From NCBI GenBank assembly GCA_937990655.1, contig CALKQX010000017.1:1-64000 (forward strand): DNA of 64,000 nt, written 5' to 3'. The notes beneath the pieces are model-generated. The model saw only the letters and a program-made list of their open reading frames with translations, made no database searches and was not told the DNA's origin. Positions within the stretch are counted from its first letter, which is position 1. Each line of letters opens with the position of its first letter. Of the stretch, positions 6,336-16,136 are shown piece after piece. Source of the stretch: Moryella longum_A (GTDB lineage Bacteria > Bacillota > Clostridia > Lachnospirales > Lachnospiraceae). Made by a program: the position numbers and the translations under genes.

Positions 6336-9300
6336 GTGGCTTATTCTTTTTATTTCGGTTCTTCCGGAAGCGGAAAAACCGAACGCGCTTTTCTGGACAT
6401 CATCGAGGCTTCCCTCGAGGCGCCGGAAGAGCGCTTTTTTGTCATCGTGCCGGAACAGTACAGTATGCTGGTGCAAAAAAAAATATTGGAATTGCACCCG
6501 CGCCACGCCTCCCGCAATTTGGAGGCGCTTTCCTTAAATCGTCTTGCCTACCGGGTGTTTCAGGAGTTAAACCGGAAGCTCCCGCCCATCATGGATGAGA
6601 GCGGCAAGGCCATGGTTGTTCGGCGAGTCGGCGGCATGCTTGAAAAGGACTTGCTGCTCTGGAAGGGCAAGGTCAAAAAAGCCGGCTTTGCGGAGCAGGT
6701 GAAGTCCATGATTTCGGAGTGTCTGCAGTACGGCGCGGCGCCGTCGCGCTTCTCGGAACTTTCGGAGAAGGAAGAAAAGCGTTTGCTTGCGATGAAGCTC
6801 CGCGACTTCTCCCTGCTCTATCAGGGCGTCGAGGACTTTATTCGCGGCAAGCAGTTGCCGAAGGAAGAGATACTCGGGCACTTTGCGGCCTGTATTCCGG
6901 AGTCAAAACTGCTTCGGAACGCACATTTCTTAATCGACGGCTTTGTCGGTTTCACGCCGGTGCAGTACCGCGTTTTGGAAGAACTGCTCACGGTCGCGGC
7001 GGAGCTTCGCTTTGTGCTTACCTTGGATCCGAGCCTTGATCCGGATTGTCGATTGCCGGAGGAAGAGCTCTTCCATCTCTCGACCGCGTATGTGCGTCAC
7101 ATTCGGGATATTGCGGAGAAACTTCGCGTGCCCCGGGGGGAGGACTGCTTTGTCACGGATTCCGCGCGTCTAAAAGCACCCGAACTTGCCTTCCTGGATG
7201 CCCATGCGCTGCGCTATGACGGCGCCGTGTACGAGGGAGAGGTAAAGGCGGTCACGGTCGAGGCGCTCGGCTCTCCGGAGGAAGAAGCGGCAGTCGCGGC
7301 CAGAAACATACTCCGCCTTGTCAAAGAGGAGGGCTATCGCTATCGCGACATTGCGGTCGTGGTCGCGGATTTTGAGGGCATGGGCGAGTTCTTTTCGCAT
7401 GCCTTTCTCGCGGCGGGTATCCCCGCCCATCTCGATGAAAACCTCTCGGTGCGCGCCAATCCGCTGCCGGAGCTTTTAAATGCCGCCCTGCTCTGTATAC
7501 AGGAGGGATTTTCGCCGCGCGCTTTTTTCCGCTTTTTGCATAACCCTTTGGTCACGGAGGAATGGAAGCAGACAGCCCTTTTGGAAAACTACATGGGACT
7601 TACCGGCGTGCGGAGTTTTACGCGCCTCAAAGAGCCCTTCTCTTACTGTCCGCGTGAGCTTGAGGGGGCGGATATGGAAGCATTAAATCGCTTTAAGGAG
7701 GAGATGCTGGGGCTGCTCCTACCGCTTCGGGAAGTCTTTCAGGGCGGCGAGGCGGATGTCGGCGAGGTCGCGTCCTTATTATCCGAACTGATGAAAACAC
7801 TCGCGGTCGAAGAGAAGCTTGCGGCCGCGTCCCTCCGCTTTACGGAGCGGGGAGACGCCTCCCGTGCCAGAGAGTTTTCGGAGGTCTATGCGGAGACGGA
7901 GCGCATCCTCACCGAGATGCGCGAAGTGCTTTCGGGCGAGAGGCTGTCTCGCGCGGATATGGCGGGCGTCCTGGAGAGCGGCCTGCGGGAAATTCATATC
8001 GGCCAGATTCCGGCCTATGCGGATCGCGTGACCATAGGTGATATGATGAGAACCCGTTTTCTCGACACAAAGGTTCTTTTCCTCCTCGCGGCGAACGACA
8101 ACGCGCTCCCGAAGCGGCGGGATGAGGGCGGTGTGCTCAGCGAGCGCGAGCGGGAAAAACTAAAGGGAGAAGGGCTTATCCTCGCGCCCGGCGCAAAGGA
8201 ACAGCTCTACGAACAGCGCTTCTATTTATACCGGCTGCTCACCGAGGCCTCGGAACAGCTGCACATTAGTTTTTCCGCGGTGGACCGCGCTGGCAAGGCC
8301 ATGCGTCCTTCTTTCTTGCTCCGCCATTTGGAACAGCTGTTGCCGGGGCTCCGCGGGGAAAAACAGCCGGATAACGAGGTCTTCTATTCTCGCAGCGAGG
8401 CGGAGGAGCTGCTCTTAAAGGCACTCCGCGCGGCACGAAAAGAAGCGGAGGCAGGCGGTAAAACAGAGACGGCTCGCGAAGCGGCGCTTTCGCTGCTCCG
8501 CGCATTTTCAACGGACGAGGAGAGTCGCACGGAGGCCAAGGCACTCACTGCCTCTGCCTGCGCCCTTTATGCGGGCGGAAAGCTGTTCCGAGAGACCGCG
8601 CGGGCCCTCTACGGAGAAGTGCTCACAGGCTCCGTGACGCGCATCGAGTCGTTTTTCCGCTGCCCCTTCCGCCATTTTGCCGATTTCGGACTTCGCTTAC
8701 GACAGCTGCCCGAATTTGAAATCGCGCAGCAGGATCTGGGCAGCCTCGCGCACCGCGCGATTGAGCTTGTATTCCGCGCCGCGGCGGCGGAGGGAGGACA
8801 GCTTAGCGAAAAGAGCGACGAGGAGCTTGCGGAACTGGCGGCAAAGGCGGTCGAGGAAGCTGTGGCGGCGGATGCGCGTAAGCTCTATGAGGACAGTGCA
8901 AAGAATCGCTGGATTGTCAAAAAGTTAACGAGAATTGTTACCCGGAGCATACTGGTCATGGCAGAACAGTTGCGCAGGGGGGCCTACCGTCCCTCGGCGG
9001 AAGAGCTGCAGTTCTCGAGTGCGGAGACGCCGGGGAGCACACCGGAACTCAGCGGCGGAAGCATGCGGCTTCGCGGAAAAATAGACCGCGTGGATACGGC
9101 GGAACATGCGGGTCAACTCTATGTAAAGATTGTCGATTATAAGACAGGTGCAACGAGCTGGGAGCCCTACCGCATTCTGAGCGGTTCGCAGTTACAGCTC
9201 CTCGTCTACCTCTCTGCGGTGACGGAGCTTTTCGAGCGTCAGTATCCGGGGAAACAGATTCTGCCCGGCGCAATATTCTATGCGCCGGTCGGCGATGCCT

Positions 9301-9752
9301 TTTTGGATCTCGACAAGGTGAAAAACAGAGACGATCTCCGCAAGGCAAAGTTAAAGGAACTCATGCCGAGCGGGCTCATGAACAGCGATGAAACCGCGCT
9401 CTCGCTGCTTGCGGGGGAGGGAGAAGATGCCGGCAGCTTTCTGCCGCTCAAGCTGAGCGACGGAAAGATACGCCTCGGTGAGAACACGGTGAGCGCCGAG
9501 CGCTTCCGGAAACTGCAGGCTTACGCCAAGGAGAAACTGAAAGAGGCGGGCGAAGCCATACTCGGCGGCGATGTCCGTGCGCTCCCGCTCGAAGAGGATG
9601 GAAAGTCGAGCTGTGAGTACTGCCCGCATCGCGATGTCTGCGCTTTTGATGCCAAAATCACGGGGTATCGCGTGCGGCAAAATAAGAAGCGGAAGGCGGA
9701 AGAGGTATTTGCCGAGATGGATGCCGCTTTGAATGAGGAGGTGGGCGAATGA
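6336..9752 (+). CDS. addB: ATP-dependent helicase/nuclease subunit B (AddB/RexB)
   Basis: AddB is the second subunit of AddAB, which resects double-strand breaks for RecA loading. The 1138-residue protein carries a Walker A GSSGSGKTE near the N-terminus. A nuclease domain near the C-terminus has KIVDYKTG, and there are four iron-sulfur cysteines: C776 (in RCPF) and C1093, C1096 and C1102 (CEYCPHRDVC). The 3 and 6 residue spacing of the last three matches Bacillus AddB. The start is GTG at 6336 with CGGAGGAGG (6321-6329) upstream. It overlaps addA by 4 bp, the usual arrangement for these two subunits. Confidence 0.95.
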   Translation: MAYSFYFGSSGSGKTERAFLDIIEASLEAPEERFFVIVPEQYSMLVQKKILELHPRHASRNLEALSLNRLAYRVFQELNRKLPPIMDESGKAMVVRRVGGMLEKDLLLWKGKVKKAGFAEQVKSMISECLQYGAAPSRFSELSEKEEKRLLAMKLRDFSLLYQGVEDFIRGKQLPKEEILGHFAACIPESKLLRNAHFLIDGFVGFTPVQYRVLEELLTVAAELRFVLTLDPSLDPDCRLPEEELFHLSTAYVRHIRDIAEKLRVPRGEDCFVTDSARLKAPELAFLDAHALRYDGAVYEGEVKAVTVEALGSPEEEAAVAARNILRLVKEEGYRYRDIAVVVADFEGMGEFFSHAFLAAGIPAHLDENLSVRANPLPELLNAALLCIQEGFSPRAFFRFLHNPLVTEEWKQTALLENYMGLTGVRSFTRLKEPFSYCPRELEGADMEALNRFKEEMLGLLLPLREVFQGGEADVGEVASLLSELMKTLAVEEKLAAASLRFTERGDASRAREFSEVYAETERILTEMREVLSGERLSRADMAGVLESGLREIHIGQIPAYADRVTIGDMMRTRFLDTKVLFLLAANDNALPKRRDEGGVLSEREREKLKGEGLILAPGAKEQLYEQRFYLYRLLTEASEQLHISFSAVDRAGKAMRPSFLLRHLEQLLPGLRGEKQPDNEVFYSRSEAEELLLKALRAARKEAEAGGKTETAREAALSLLRAFSTDEESRTEAKALTASACALYAGGKLFRETARALYGEVLTGSVTRIESFFRCPFRHFADFGLRLRQLPEFEIAQQDLGSLAHRAIELVFRAAAAEGGQLSEKSDEELAELAAKAVEEAVAADARKLYEDSAKNRWIVKKLTRIVTRSILVMAEQLRRGAYRPSAEELQFSSAETPGSTPELSGGSMRLRGKIDRVDTAEHAGQLYVKIVDYKTGATSWEPYRILSGSQLQLLVYLSAVTELFERQYPGKQILPGAIFYAPVGDAFLDLDKVKNRDDLRKAKLKELMPSGLMNSDETALSLLAGEGEDAGSFLPLKLSDGKIRLGENTVSAERFRKLQAYAKEKLKEAGEAILGGDVRALPLEEDGKSSCEYCPHRDVCAFDAKITGYRVRQNKKRKAEEVFAEMDAALNEEVGE

Positions 9753-12700
9753 CGCGTTGGACCGAAGAACAGGGGAGAGCCATAGCGCTCTCCGAGCGCC
9801 GCCTGTTGATTTCCGCAGCGGCGGGCAGCGGAAAGACCGCTGTCCTCACCGAGCGCATTGTGTCGCGGGTGTTGGATGAAACGCGGCCGGTCGACATCGA
9901 CCGCCTGCTCATTATGACCTTTACCCGTGCGGCGGCGGCCGAAATGCGGGAGCGCATACGGCGCCGCATGGAGGACAGCCTCGAGGCAGCCGTACGCGAG
10001 GGCAAGACCGGCCTCGCGGCGCGCGCCAAGCGGGAACTCGCGGCGCTCGATGCCGCGCAGATTACAACCATAGACAGCTTTTGCCTCTCGGTGCTCCGGG
10101 AGCATGCGGACCGCCTGGAGGTGGATCCCGCTTTTCGTGTGGGCGGTGAAGAGGAACTCCGCATCTTAAAGAGCGATGTGCTGGAGACACTTCTCGAAGA
10201 ACAATATGAGGCGGGTGAGACGGGGTTTCTTCGCTTTGCCGAAGCCTTTTCCCAGGGAAAGGCAGATCTCGGCATAGGAGAGGAAATCCTTTCGCTCCAT
10301 CAATTTGCCGAGAGCATGCCCTGGCCTGAGGAGTGGTTTCTTCGCTGCGAGGAAGAGGCGAAACAGGAGGGGGAGGACTCCGAAACCGAGCCTGCCTGGG
10401 CGGCATACATGGCGGCGGAATTACGTGCGCTCGGCGAAGAACTCCTGCCCTTAGCGGAGGAGGCAAAGACCTGCTGCGAGGCGGGAGGGCTCGGCGGTTA
10501 TGAGGCAGCCGTGAACGGCGATTTTGAAAAAATCCGGGCGCTTTGTCGCGCGGAAAGCTATGCGGCGGCAAAGCGGGCCATGGGCGCGTTTCAAAGTTTC
10601 GATCGCCTGAAAGCGAATAAAAAGGACAGCGACAAGGAACTTGCGGAGCAGGTCAAGGCGCTCCGCGAATTCTGGAAGAAGCCGCTCAAAAAGGCGGCAG
10701 AGGACTTCGGAGATGAGGAGAATGGGATTGCGAGCGGCGATGCGGAGACGGTGCTCACCCTGATTTCTCTGACGCGCAATTTCTCCGCGCGGTACCGGGC
10801 AAAGAAACAGGAAAAAAACCTGCTGGATTTTTCGGACCTCGAGCATGAGGCACTTGCGCTTTTCTGGGAGAAGGACGAGAGCGGCATGAAAAGGCCGAGT
10901 GAGATTGCGCGGGAGTACCGGAGTCACTTTGCTGAGATTTATGTGGACGAATACCAGGACTCGAACGGGGTACAGGAAGAATTGCTCCGTGCGATTGAGG
11001 CCGGAAGACTCTTTCTGGTCGGCGATATTAAGCAGTCCATCTACGGCTTTCGTCACGCGAAACCGGAGCTCTTTGCCGAGAAGTACAGAAGCTATCATAA
11101 GGACAGCGGCGGGGAACTCCCGCCGGATTTAGACACCAGAGTGGATCTCCGAAAGAACTTTCGAAGCCGCGAGGACGTGCTGGCAAGCTGTAACGCCGTA
11201 TTCCGGCGGCTCATGCGGGAGGAGCTCGGCGGTGTTGCCTACGATGACGACGCAGCCCTCTATCCCGGCGCTGCTTTCCCGGCCGGGGAAGAAGGGGCCT
11301 ATGCGACCGAGCTGTTGCTCTGTGAACGGGAAGCGGAGAGCGAGGAGGCCGACGCCGTCCTCGAAGCGGAACTTGTCGCGCGGCGCATTCGGGAGCTCAT
11401 GGACCCCGAAACGGGAATCAAAGTCTCCGACGGCGCGGGCGGACTGCGTCCCGCGGCTTACGGCGACATTGCCGTGTTGCTCCGTGCAACCTCCGGGCAG
11501 GCGGAGCGCTTTGTCGAAGTGCTGATGAGCCACGGCATTCCCGCCCTCGCCGAGCAGAAGACAGGCTATTTTGACGCGACAGAGGTCAGAACCGTGTTGA
11601 GCCTGCTTCGCGCCATCGATAATCCCTTCCGAGATATCTCTCTGGCGGCTGTGCTCTCGGCGTCTGTGGGAGGGCTCAGCGAAGAAGAGCTCGCCGCACT
11701 CGCCGCAAAGGGCGAGGGTGTGAGTCTCTATGAGAGGCTCGAAGCTGCGATTTTAAAGGACAATGAGAGCGAGGCCGCAAAAAAAGCGGCGGTGTTGTTT
11801 TCGAAACTCGCCGCTTGGCGGGAACAGGAGAGCTATTTGGAGCTCCCGCAGTTTCTGAGGGCACTCTACGAGGAGAGCGGTTATCAGAGAGAGCAGGCGG
11901 CGCGTCCGGGCGGAGAGCTTCGCTATGCCAATCTGCAGATGCTTGTCGTGAAGGCGGAGGAATTTGAGCGCATCGGCTACCGCGGACTCAGCGATTTTGT
12001 GCGTTATATCGACAATCTGAAAAAATACAACGCGGATTACGGCGCGGCCCAGCTCCCGGGGGAGGAGGCTGCGGCCGTTCGCATCATGACCGTTCATAAG
12101 TCAAAGGGGCTCGAATTTCCCATTGTCTTTTTCTCGGGGCTTTCGAAGCGCTTTAACCGCCGGGACAGCAGTAAGAGCATACTCTATGACCAGAAGCTCG
12201 GCATTGCGGCGGATGCGGTCGATTTTGACTTGCACGCAAAGGGCGGTACGGAGAAGAAGGCAGCCTTCGCTTGGCATCTTCGGGCAGAGGCACTCGGCGA
12301 AGAGCTCAGGGTTCTCTATGTCGCGATGACGCGCGCCAAGGAGAAACTCATTCTGAGCGCTGCGGTGAAGGCAGGCGAAAAGGAGGCGGAAGCACTCGTG
12401 GGAAGCTATGACGAGAAGCCGCTTTCAAGCGCGGAACTGAAAAGTGCGAATTGCTTTCTCGACTGGATTCTGGCCGCAAGAGCAAGGGACAGCGCGGGCT
12501 GCGGAATTGTGCTGCGGCGCGAGAGCGCTGTGTCGCGGGCAGAAACGGTGCTCGGGGAGGCGGCCGAAGTCGCGGCGCTCAAAGAAGCGCTCTCATCGGC
12601 CTGCGAGACGAAGGCAAGCGAAGAAGAGAGAAAGCGTTTTCTGCCGCTCTTTCTTCCCTATGCGCATGCGGCGGATGTAAACTTGCAGGTGAAGCGCAGC

Positions 12701-13300
12701 GCGTCCGAGTTAAAGCGTCTTCATGAAACGGCAGAAGAAGGGATATCCGCGCCTTTGTTCTTACTGCCCCTAAACGGAGGTGCCGAGACAGCGGCGCGCC
12801 GCGGTACGGCCTACCACAAGGTGTTTGAGACCATCGACTTCGGAAAAGACCGGAATGAGGCAGAACTGAAGCTGTTTTTGGATGAACTCGAGCGCCGGGG
12901 CGCCTTGGAGAAGGAGGACAGGGAACTGCTGTCCGCAGAGCCCATACTGAACTTCTTGTCGAGCGAGCTTGCGGCGCGCATGGCGCGGGCAGATCGCGAG
13001 AACAAACTGCATCGGGAGTCCTCGTTTGTCATGGCCGTTCCCGCGCGAGAGGCGGACCCTTCCGTTCAAAGCGAGGAAGCTGTGGTTGTACAGGGTGTAA
13101 TCGATGCCTGGTTTGAGGAGAACGGTGAACTGATCCTCCTCGACTATAAGACAGACCGAAACCGGGATCCCGAACATTATCGCGAGAACTATACAGCCCA
13201 GCTTTCGCTTTATGCGCGCGCCCTCGAAATGACGGAGGGAAAACGGGTTGCACAGAAGCTCATCTATGCGCTCGGTCCGGGCGAGCTTCTAACCTTGTGA
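9749..13300 (+). CDS. addA: ATP-dependent helicase/nuclease subunit A (AddA)
   Basis: AddA is the UvrD-like 3'-5' helicase and nuclease of the AddAB complex. The 1183-residue protein shows motif I AAAGSGKT (23-30), motif Ia region LIMTFTRAAAAEMRERI, motif II DEYQDS (400-405), the motif IV-VI block with VHKSKGLEFPIVF and LRVLYVAMTRAKEKL, and a C-terminal nuclease domain with GTAYHKVFE and LLDYKTDR (D1132, K1134). The start ATGA overlaps the addB stop, giving equal stoichiometry by coupling. The promoter for nusB sits over its stop codon. Confidence 0.96.
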   Translation: MTRWTEEQGRAIALSERRLLISAAAGSGKTAVLTERIVSRVLDETRPVDIDRLLIMTFTRAAAAEMRERIRRRMEDSLEAAVREGKTGLAARAKRELAALDAAQITTIDSFCLSVLREHADRLEVDPAFRVGGEEELRILKSDVLETLLEEQYEAGETGFLRFAEAFSQGKADLGIGEEILSLHQFAESMPWPEEWFLRCEEEAKQEGEDSETEPAWAAYMAAELRALGEELLPLAEEAKTCCEAGGLGGYEAAVNGDFEKIRALCRAESYAAAKRAMGAFQSFDRLKANKKDSDKELAEQVKALREFWKKPLKKAAEDFGDEENGIASGDAETVLTLISLTRNFSARYRAKKQEKNLLDFSDLEHEALALFWEKDESGMKRPSEIAREYRSHFAEIYVDEYQDSNGVQEELLRAIEAGRLFLVGDIKQSIYGFRHAKPELFAEKYRSYHKDSGGELPPDLDTRVDLRKNFRSREDVLASCNAVFRRLMREELGGVAYDDDAALYPGAAFPAGEEGAYATELLLCEREAESEEADAVLEAELVARRIRELMDPETGIKVSDGAGGLRPAAYGDIAVLLRATSGQAERFVEVLMSHGIPALAEQKTGYFDATEVRTVLSLLRAIDNPFRDISLAAVLSASVGGLSEEELAALAAKGEGVSLYERLEAAILKDNESEAAKKAAVLFSKLAAWREQESYLELPQFLRALYEESGYQREQAARPGGELRYANLQMLVVKAEEFERIGYRGLSDFVRYIDNLKKYNADYGAAQLPGEEAAAVRIMTVHKSKGLEFPIVFFSGLSKRFNRRDSSKSILYDQKLGIAADAVDFDLHAKGGTEKKAAFAWHLRAEALGEELRVLYVAMTRAKEKLILSAAVKAGEKEAEALVGSYDEKPLSSAELKSANCFLDWILAARARDSAGCGIVLRRESAVSRAETVLGEAAEVAALKEALSSACETKASEEERKRFLPLFLPYAHAADVNLQVKRSASELKRLHETAEEGISAPLFLLPLNGGAETAARRGTAYHKVFETIDFGKDRNEAELKLFLDELERRGALEKEDRELLSAEPILNFLSSELAARMARADRENKLHRESSFVMAVPAREADPSVQSEEAVVVQGVIDAWFEENGELILLDYKTDRNRDPEHYRENYTAQLSLYARALEMTEGKRVAQKLIYALGPGELLTL

Positions 13301-13323
13301 ATCGGCGCAAATTGCGATATACT
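13295..13323 (+). promoter_or_regulatory. Promoter of the nusB operon
   Basis: TTGTGA (13295-13300) and TATACT (13318-13323) are spaced by exactly 17 bp. The -35 includes the addA stop codon. Only 35 bp separate the -10 from the nusB ATG, so this is probably the main start for the long nusB to recN transcription unit, with read-through from addA in addition because no terminator is visible. Confidence 0.7.
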
Positions 13324-13357
13324 GCGGAGTAAGTATGTGCTTTGGAAAGGATAGGAG

Positions 13358-13774
13358 ATGACAAGACGAGCGCTCAGAGAGCATTGTTTCAAGATGCTGT
13401 TCAGCACCAACTTTTGTACTCCCTCGGAGGCGGAAGAGCAGATAGATGCGTATTTATGCGAGGTTCCGGACGAAGAGGACGAGGGTCCCGAATTCAGCGA
13501 GGAGCAGCGGGAACTCTGCCGGGAGCGCGTCGCAGCTGTTCTTACGAAGCTTGCCGAGATCGACGAGACGCTAACGCAGGCCTCATCCGGTTGGAGCCTT
13601 CGGCAGATGGGGCGCGTGGAATTGACCATCCTTCGTCTGGCTTGCTACGAACTGCGTTTTGACGAGAGCATTCCGGACAAGGTGGCCATCAACGAGGCGG
13701 TTGAACTCGCAAAAAAATTCGGCGGAGATGAGGCTCCCTCCTTCGTGAACGGCGTCCTCGCAAAATTGGTCTAA
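13358..13774 (+). CDS. nusB: Transcription antitermination factor NusB
   Basis: NusB with NusE binds boxA of rRNA leaders and prevents early termination. The 138-residue all-helical protein starts TRRALREHCFKMLF and ends with the family signature DKVAINEAVELAKKFG followed by SFVNGVLAKL. An acidic insertion (DEEDEGPEFSEEQRE, about 44-58) lengthens the loop between the first helices. RBS GGATAGGAG precedes the ATG. Its TAA is immediately followed by the ATG of xseA with no gap. Confidence 0.95.
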   Translation: MTRRALREHCFKMLFSTNFCTPSEAEEQIDAYLCEVPDEEDEGPEFSEEQRELCRERVAAVLTKLAEIDETLTQASSGWSLRQMGRVELTILRLACYELRFDESIPDKVAINEAVELAKKFGGDEAPSFVNGVLAKLV

Positions 13775-15010
13775 ATGGCAAAAACATATACGGTTGCGCA
13801 GCTGAACGCCTATGTGAGCAATCTCTTCCGCGAAGATTTTCTGCTCGGAGGCGTGCGCATACGCGGTGAACTCTCGAATGTCAAATATCATGCGAGCGGG
13901 CACATCTACTTTACCTTAAAGGACAGCGAGGCAGAGCTCCGCGGCGTGGTATATCGTCAGAACGCGCTCTCGCTTCGCGAGCGGCTAAAGGACGGCATGC
14001 AGGTTGTCTGTACGGGCGCGGTGACGGTCTATGAGAGAGCGGGTGTCTATCAGCTGAACACGAAAGCGGTCGAGAAACTCGGACAGGGCGAGCTCTACGA
14101 GCTCTACTTACAGCGCCTGCGCGCGCTGGAGGCCGAGGGACTCTTTGACCCGGCACATAAAAAGCCTCTGCCGAGATTCGTTAAGACCCTCGGTGTCGTG
14201 ACCAGCCCGAGCGGTGCGGCCATTCACGACATCAGAACCGTAAGTCATCAACAGAATCCCTATGTCAAGATTGTGCTCTTCCCTGCGCTGGTCCAGGGAC
14301 AGGACGCGCCGGAGAGCATTGTGCGCGGCATCCGCGCGCTGGATGCCTACGGTGTGGATGTGATGATTGTGGGGCGCGGCGGCGGCTCCATGGAGGATCT
14401 CTGGTGTTTTAACGACGAACGGGTCGCGCGGGCGGTTTATGCCTGTAAGACACCCGTCATTTCGGCGGTCGGGCACGAATCCGATGTCACGATATTGGAT
14501 TTTGTCGCAGATCTTCGCGCGGCAACGCCCTCTGCGGCGGCAGAGCGCGGTGTTCCGAACTTGGAGGCGGAACTCGCGCTCCTTTCGCGCGCGCGGGAAC
14601 GTCTGCGCCAAGGCTTGCGAAATAAGGTGAATCTTCTGCGGGAGAGAACGCGCCGCGCGAATTTCCTGCTTCGGCTCAATGCCCCGGAGGAACTGATACG
14701 CGCGCGCAAATTGCGCGTGCAAGAGTTGCGAAGACAACTCAGAAGCGAACTGTTCAATAAAAAGAACGCGCGGCAGGCAGAGTTTCGGCTGCTTGCGGCG
14801 CGGCTTCGCGCGGCCTCACCCTTAAACCGCCTGACCGGCGGCTATGCCTATGCCGCGCATGCGGACGGCAGTGCCGTGCAGGGAGTATCGGCACTCGAAA
14901 CCGGCGAGCGTCTTCGCCTTCGTTTCTTGGACGGCGAGGCAGGTGTCACAGTAGAAACGATTTCCCGGAGACAGCCGGAGACAGAGGAGAAGCATGGACG
15001 AGAAGCTTGA
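13775..15010 (+). CDS. xseA: Exodeoxyribonuclease VII large subunit
   Basis: XseA is the catalytic subunit of exonuclease VII, which degrades single-stranded DNA in both directions. The 411-residue protein has an N-terminal OB fold (YTVAQLNAYVSNLF, then VRIRGELSNVKYHASGHIYF), the central catalytic region with LGVVTSPSGAAIHDI, IVGRGGGSMEDLWCFNDE and SAVGHESDVTILDFVADLRA, and a long coiled coil to about residue 350. The ATG directly abuts the nusB stop. The 3' end overlaps xseB by 17 bp. Confidence 0.96.
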   Translation: MAKTYTVAQLNAYVSNLFREDFLLGGVRIRGELSNVKYHASGHIYFTLKDSEAELRGVVYRQNALSLRERLKDGMQVVCTGAVTVYERAGVYQLNTKAVEKLGQGELYELYLQRLRALEAEGLFDPAHKKPLPRFVKTLGVVTSPSGAAIHDIRTVSHQQNPYVKIVLFPALVQGQDAPESIVRGIRALDAYGVDVMIVGRGGGSMEDLWCFNDERVARAVYACKTPVISAVGHESDVTILDFVADLRAATPSAAAERGVPNLEAELALLSRARERLRQGLRNKVNLLRERTRRANFLLRLNAPEELIRARKLRVQELRRQLRSELFNKKNARQAEFRLLAARLRAASPLNRLTGGYAYAAHADGSAVQGVSALETGERLRLRFLDGEAGVTVETISRRQPETEEKHGREA

Positions 15011-15245
15011 GCGTGAGAAGGAGCGTAAGACCGGCAGACGTAAGAGCAAGCGCTCGGTTGAAGAGAGCATGGAGTTGCTCGAACAGCTGCTTGCGGAACT
15101 CGAGGCGAGCGAGACCAGTCTCGAGGACGCGTTTTCGCTCTACGAAAAGGGAATGAAACTGGCGGGTGAAATCAACGAGAGACTGCAGTTTGTCGAAGAG
15201 CAGATGGAAGTATTGGAGGATCGTTATGCAGAGCCTTCCCTATGA
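14994..15245 (+). CDS. xseB: Exodeoxyribonuclease VII small subunit
   Basis: XseB (83 residues) coats the coiled coil of XseA in multiple copies. The family core is residues 22-74: SVEESMELLEQLLAELE, then SLEDAFSLYEKGMKLAGEI and RLQFVEEQMEVL. A basic lead of about 20 residues (EKERKTGRRKSKR) precedes the core and is longer than usual; part of it may reflect the overlap with xseA, and no closer start with a ribosome site is seen. The 3' end overlaps ispA by 20 bp. Confidence 0.92.
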   Translation: MDEKLEREKERKTGRRKSKRSVEESMELLEQLLAELEASETSLEDAFSLYEKGMKLAGEINERLQFVEEQMEVLEDRYAEPSL

Positions 15246-16122
15246 TAAGTCGGAAGTAGAGGCGCTGATTCGCGCTTCGCTGCCCCGCGAAGACGGGCTT
15301 CAGCGCACGGTGATACGCGCGATGCGCGAGGCGGTCGAAAACGGCGGCAAGCGCATACGCCCGATTTTACTCTTTGAGAGCTGTAAGTGTTTTGCGGAGG
15401 CAAGAAGTGAGAGCGGCTGGAAAGAAGAGGCGGCCCCCTTCCTTGCGGCGCTCGAAATGATTCACAGCTTTTCACTGGTGCACGACGACCTTCCCTGCAT
15501 GGACAATGATATCCTGAGAAGGGGTAAGCCGACCACTTGGTATGTCTACGGCGAAGCCATGGGTACGCTTGCAGGCGACGGCCTTGTGCTGGAGGCACTC
15601 ACCCTCGCAGGGAAAGCGGTTGCGGCTTCCAAGCACCCGGAGAGAGCGGCGCGCGCCCTCGCGATACTCGGCGAGAAGAGCGGCGTGTTCGGCATGCTCG
15701 GCGGTCAGTCCGTGGACGTCGAGAAAACCGGAGAGAGTCTGGATGCGGCAACGCTTGACTTCATCTACCGCTTAAAGACCGGTGCCCTTCTCGAGGCAGC
15801 CTTTATGATGGGAGCTGCGCTCGGCGGCGCGACGGAAGAAGAACTGCGGCTTGCGGAGCAAATCGGCGCGGCGGTGGGCCTTGCGTTCCAGATCCGGGAC
15901 GATATTTTGGACGAGACGGCAAGTGAGGCGGAACTCGGAAAACCGCTGCACTCGGACGAAAAAAATCAGAAGACGACCTATGTCTCCCTGTACGGCTTGG
16001 AGAGCGCGAAAGAGGCGGTCAGACAGCAGAGCGAGAGAGCGGCGCAGCGCCTGAAGGACTTTCCGGGAGACACGAAGTGTCTGGCAGCGCTCATAGCGTA
16101 TCTCACGGAACGCAACTTCTGA
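15226..16122 (+). CDS. ispA: Farnesyl diphosphate synthase (polyprenyl synthetase)
   Basis: The enzyme condenses IPP with DMAPP and GPP to farnesyl diphosphate for undecaprenyl carriers and quinone-type lipids. The 298-residue protein has the first Asp-rich motif DDLPCMD (D87, D88, D93; the DDx4D form typical of bacterial short-chain synthases) and the second RDDILD (D225, D226, D229), plus GGKRIRP near the start. The ATG at 15226 lies inside the xseB 3' end and follows TTGGAGGA; an upstream in-frame ATG would lack this site. The next gene dxs feeds the same pathway. Confidence 0.95.
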   Translation: MQSLPYDKSEVEALIRASLPREDGLQRTVIRAMREAVENGGKRIRPILLFESCKCFAEARSESGWKEEAAPFLAALEMIHSFSLVHDDLPCMDNDILRRGKPTTWYVYGEAMGTLAGDGLVLEALTLAGKAVAASKHPERAARALAILGEKSGVFGMLGGQSVDVEKTGESLDAATLDFIYRLKTGALLEAAFMMGAALGGATEEELRLAEQIGAAVGLAFQIRDDILDETASEAELGKPLHSDEKNQKTTYVSLYGLESAKEAVRQQSERAAQRLKDFPGDTKCLAALIAYLTERNF

Positions 16123-16136
16123 GGACGGAGACAGCT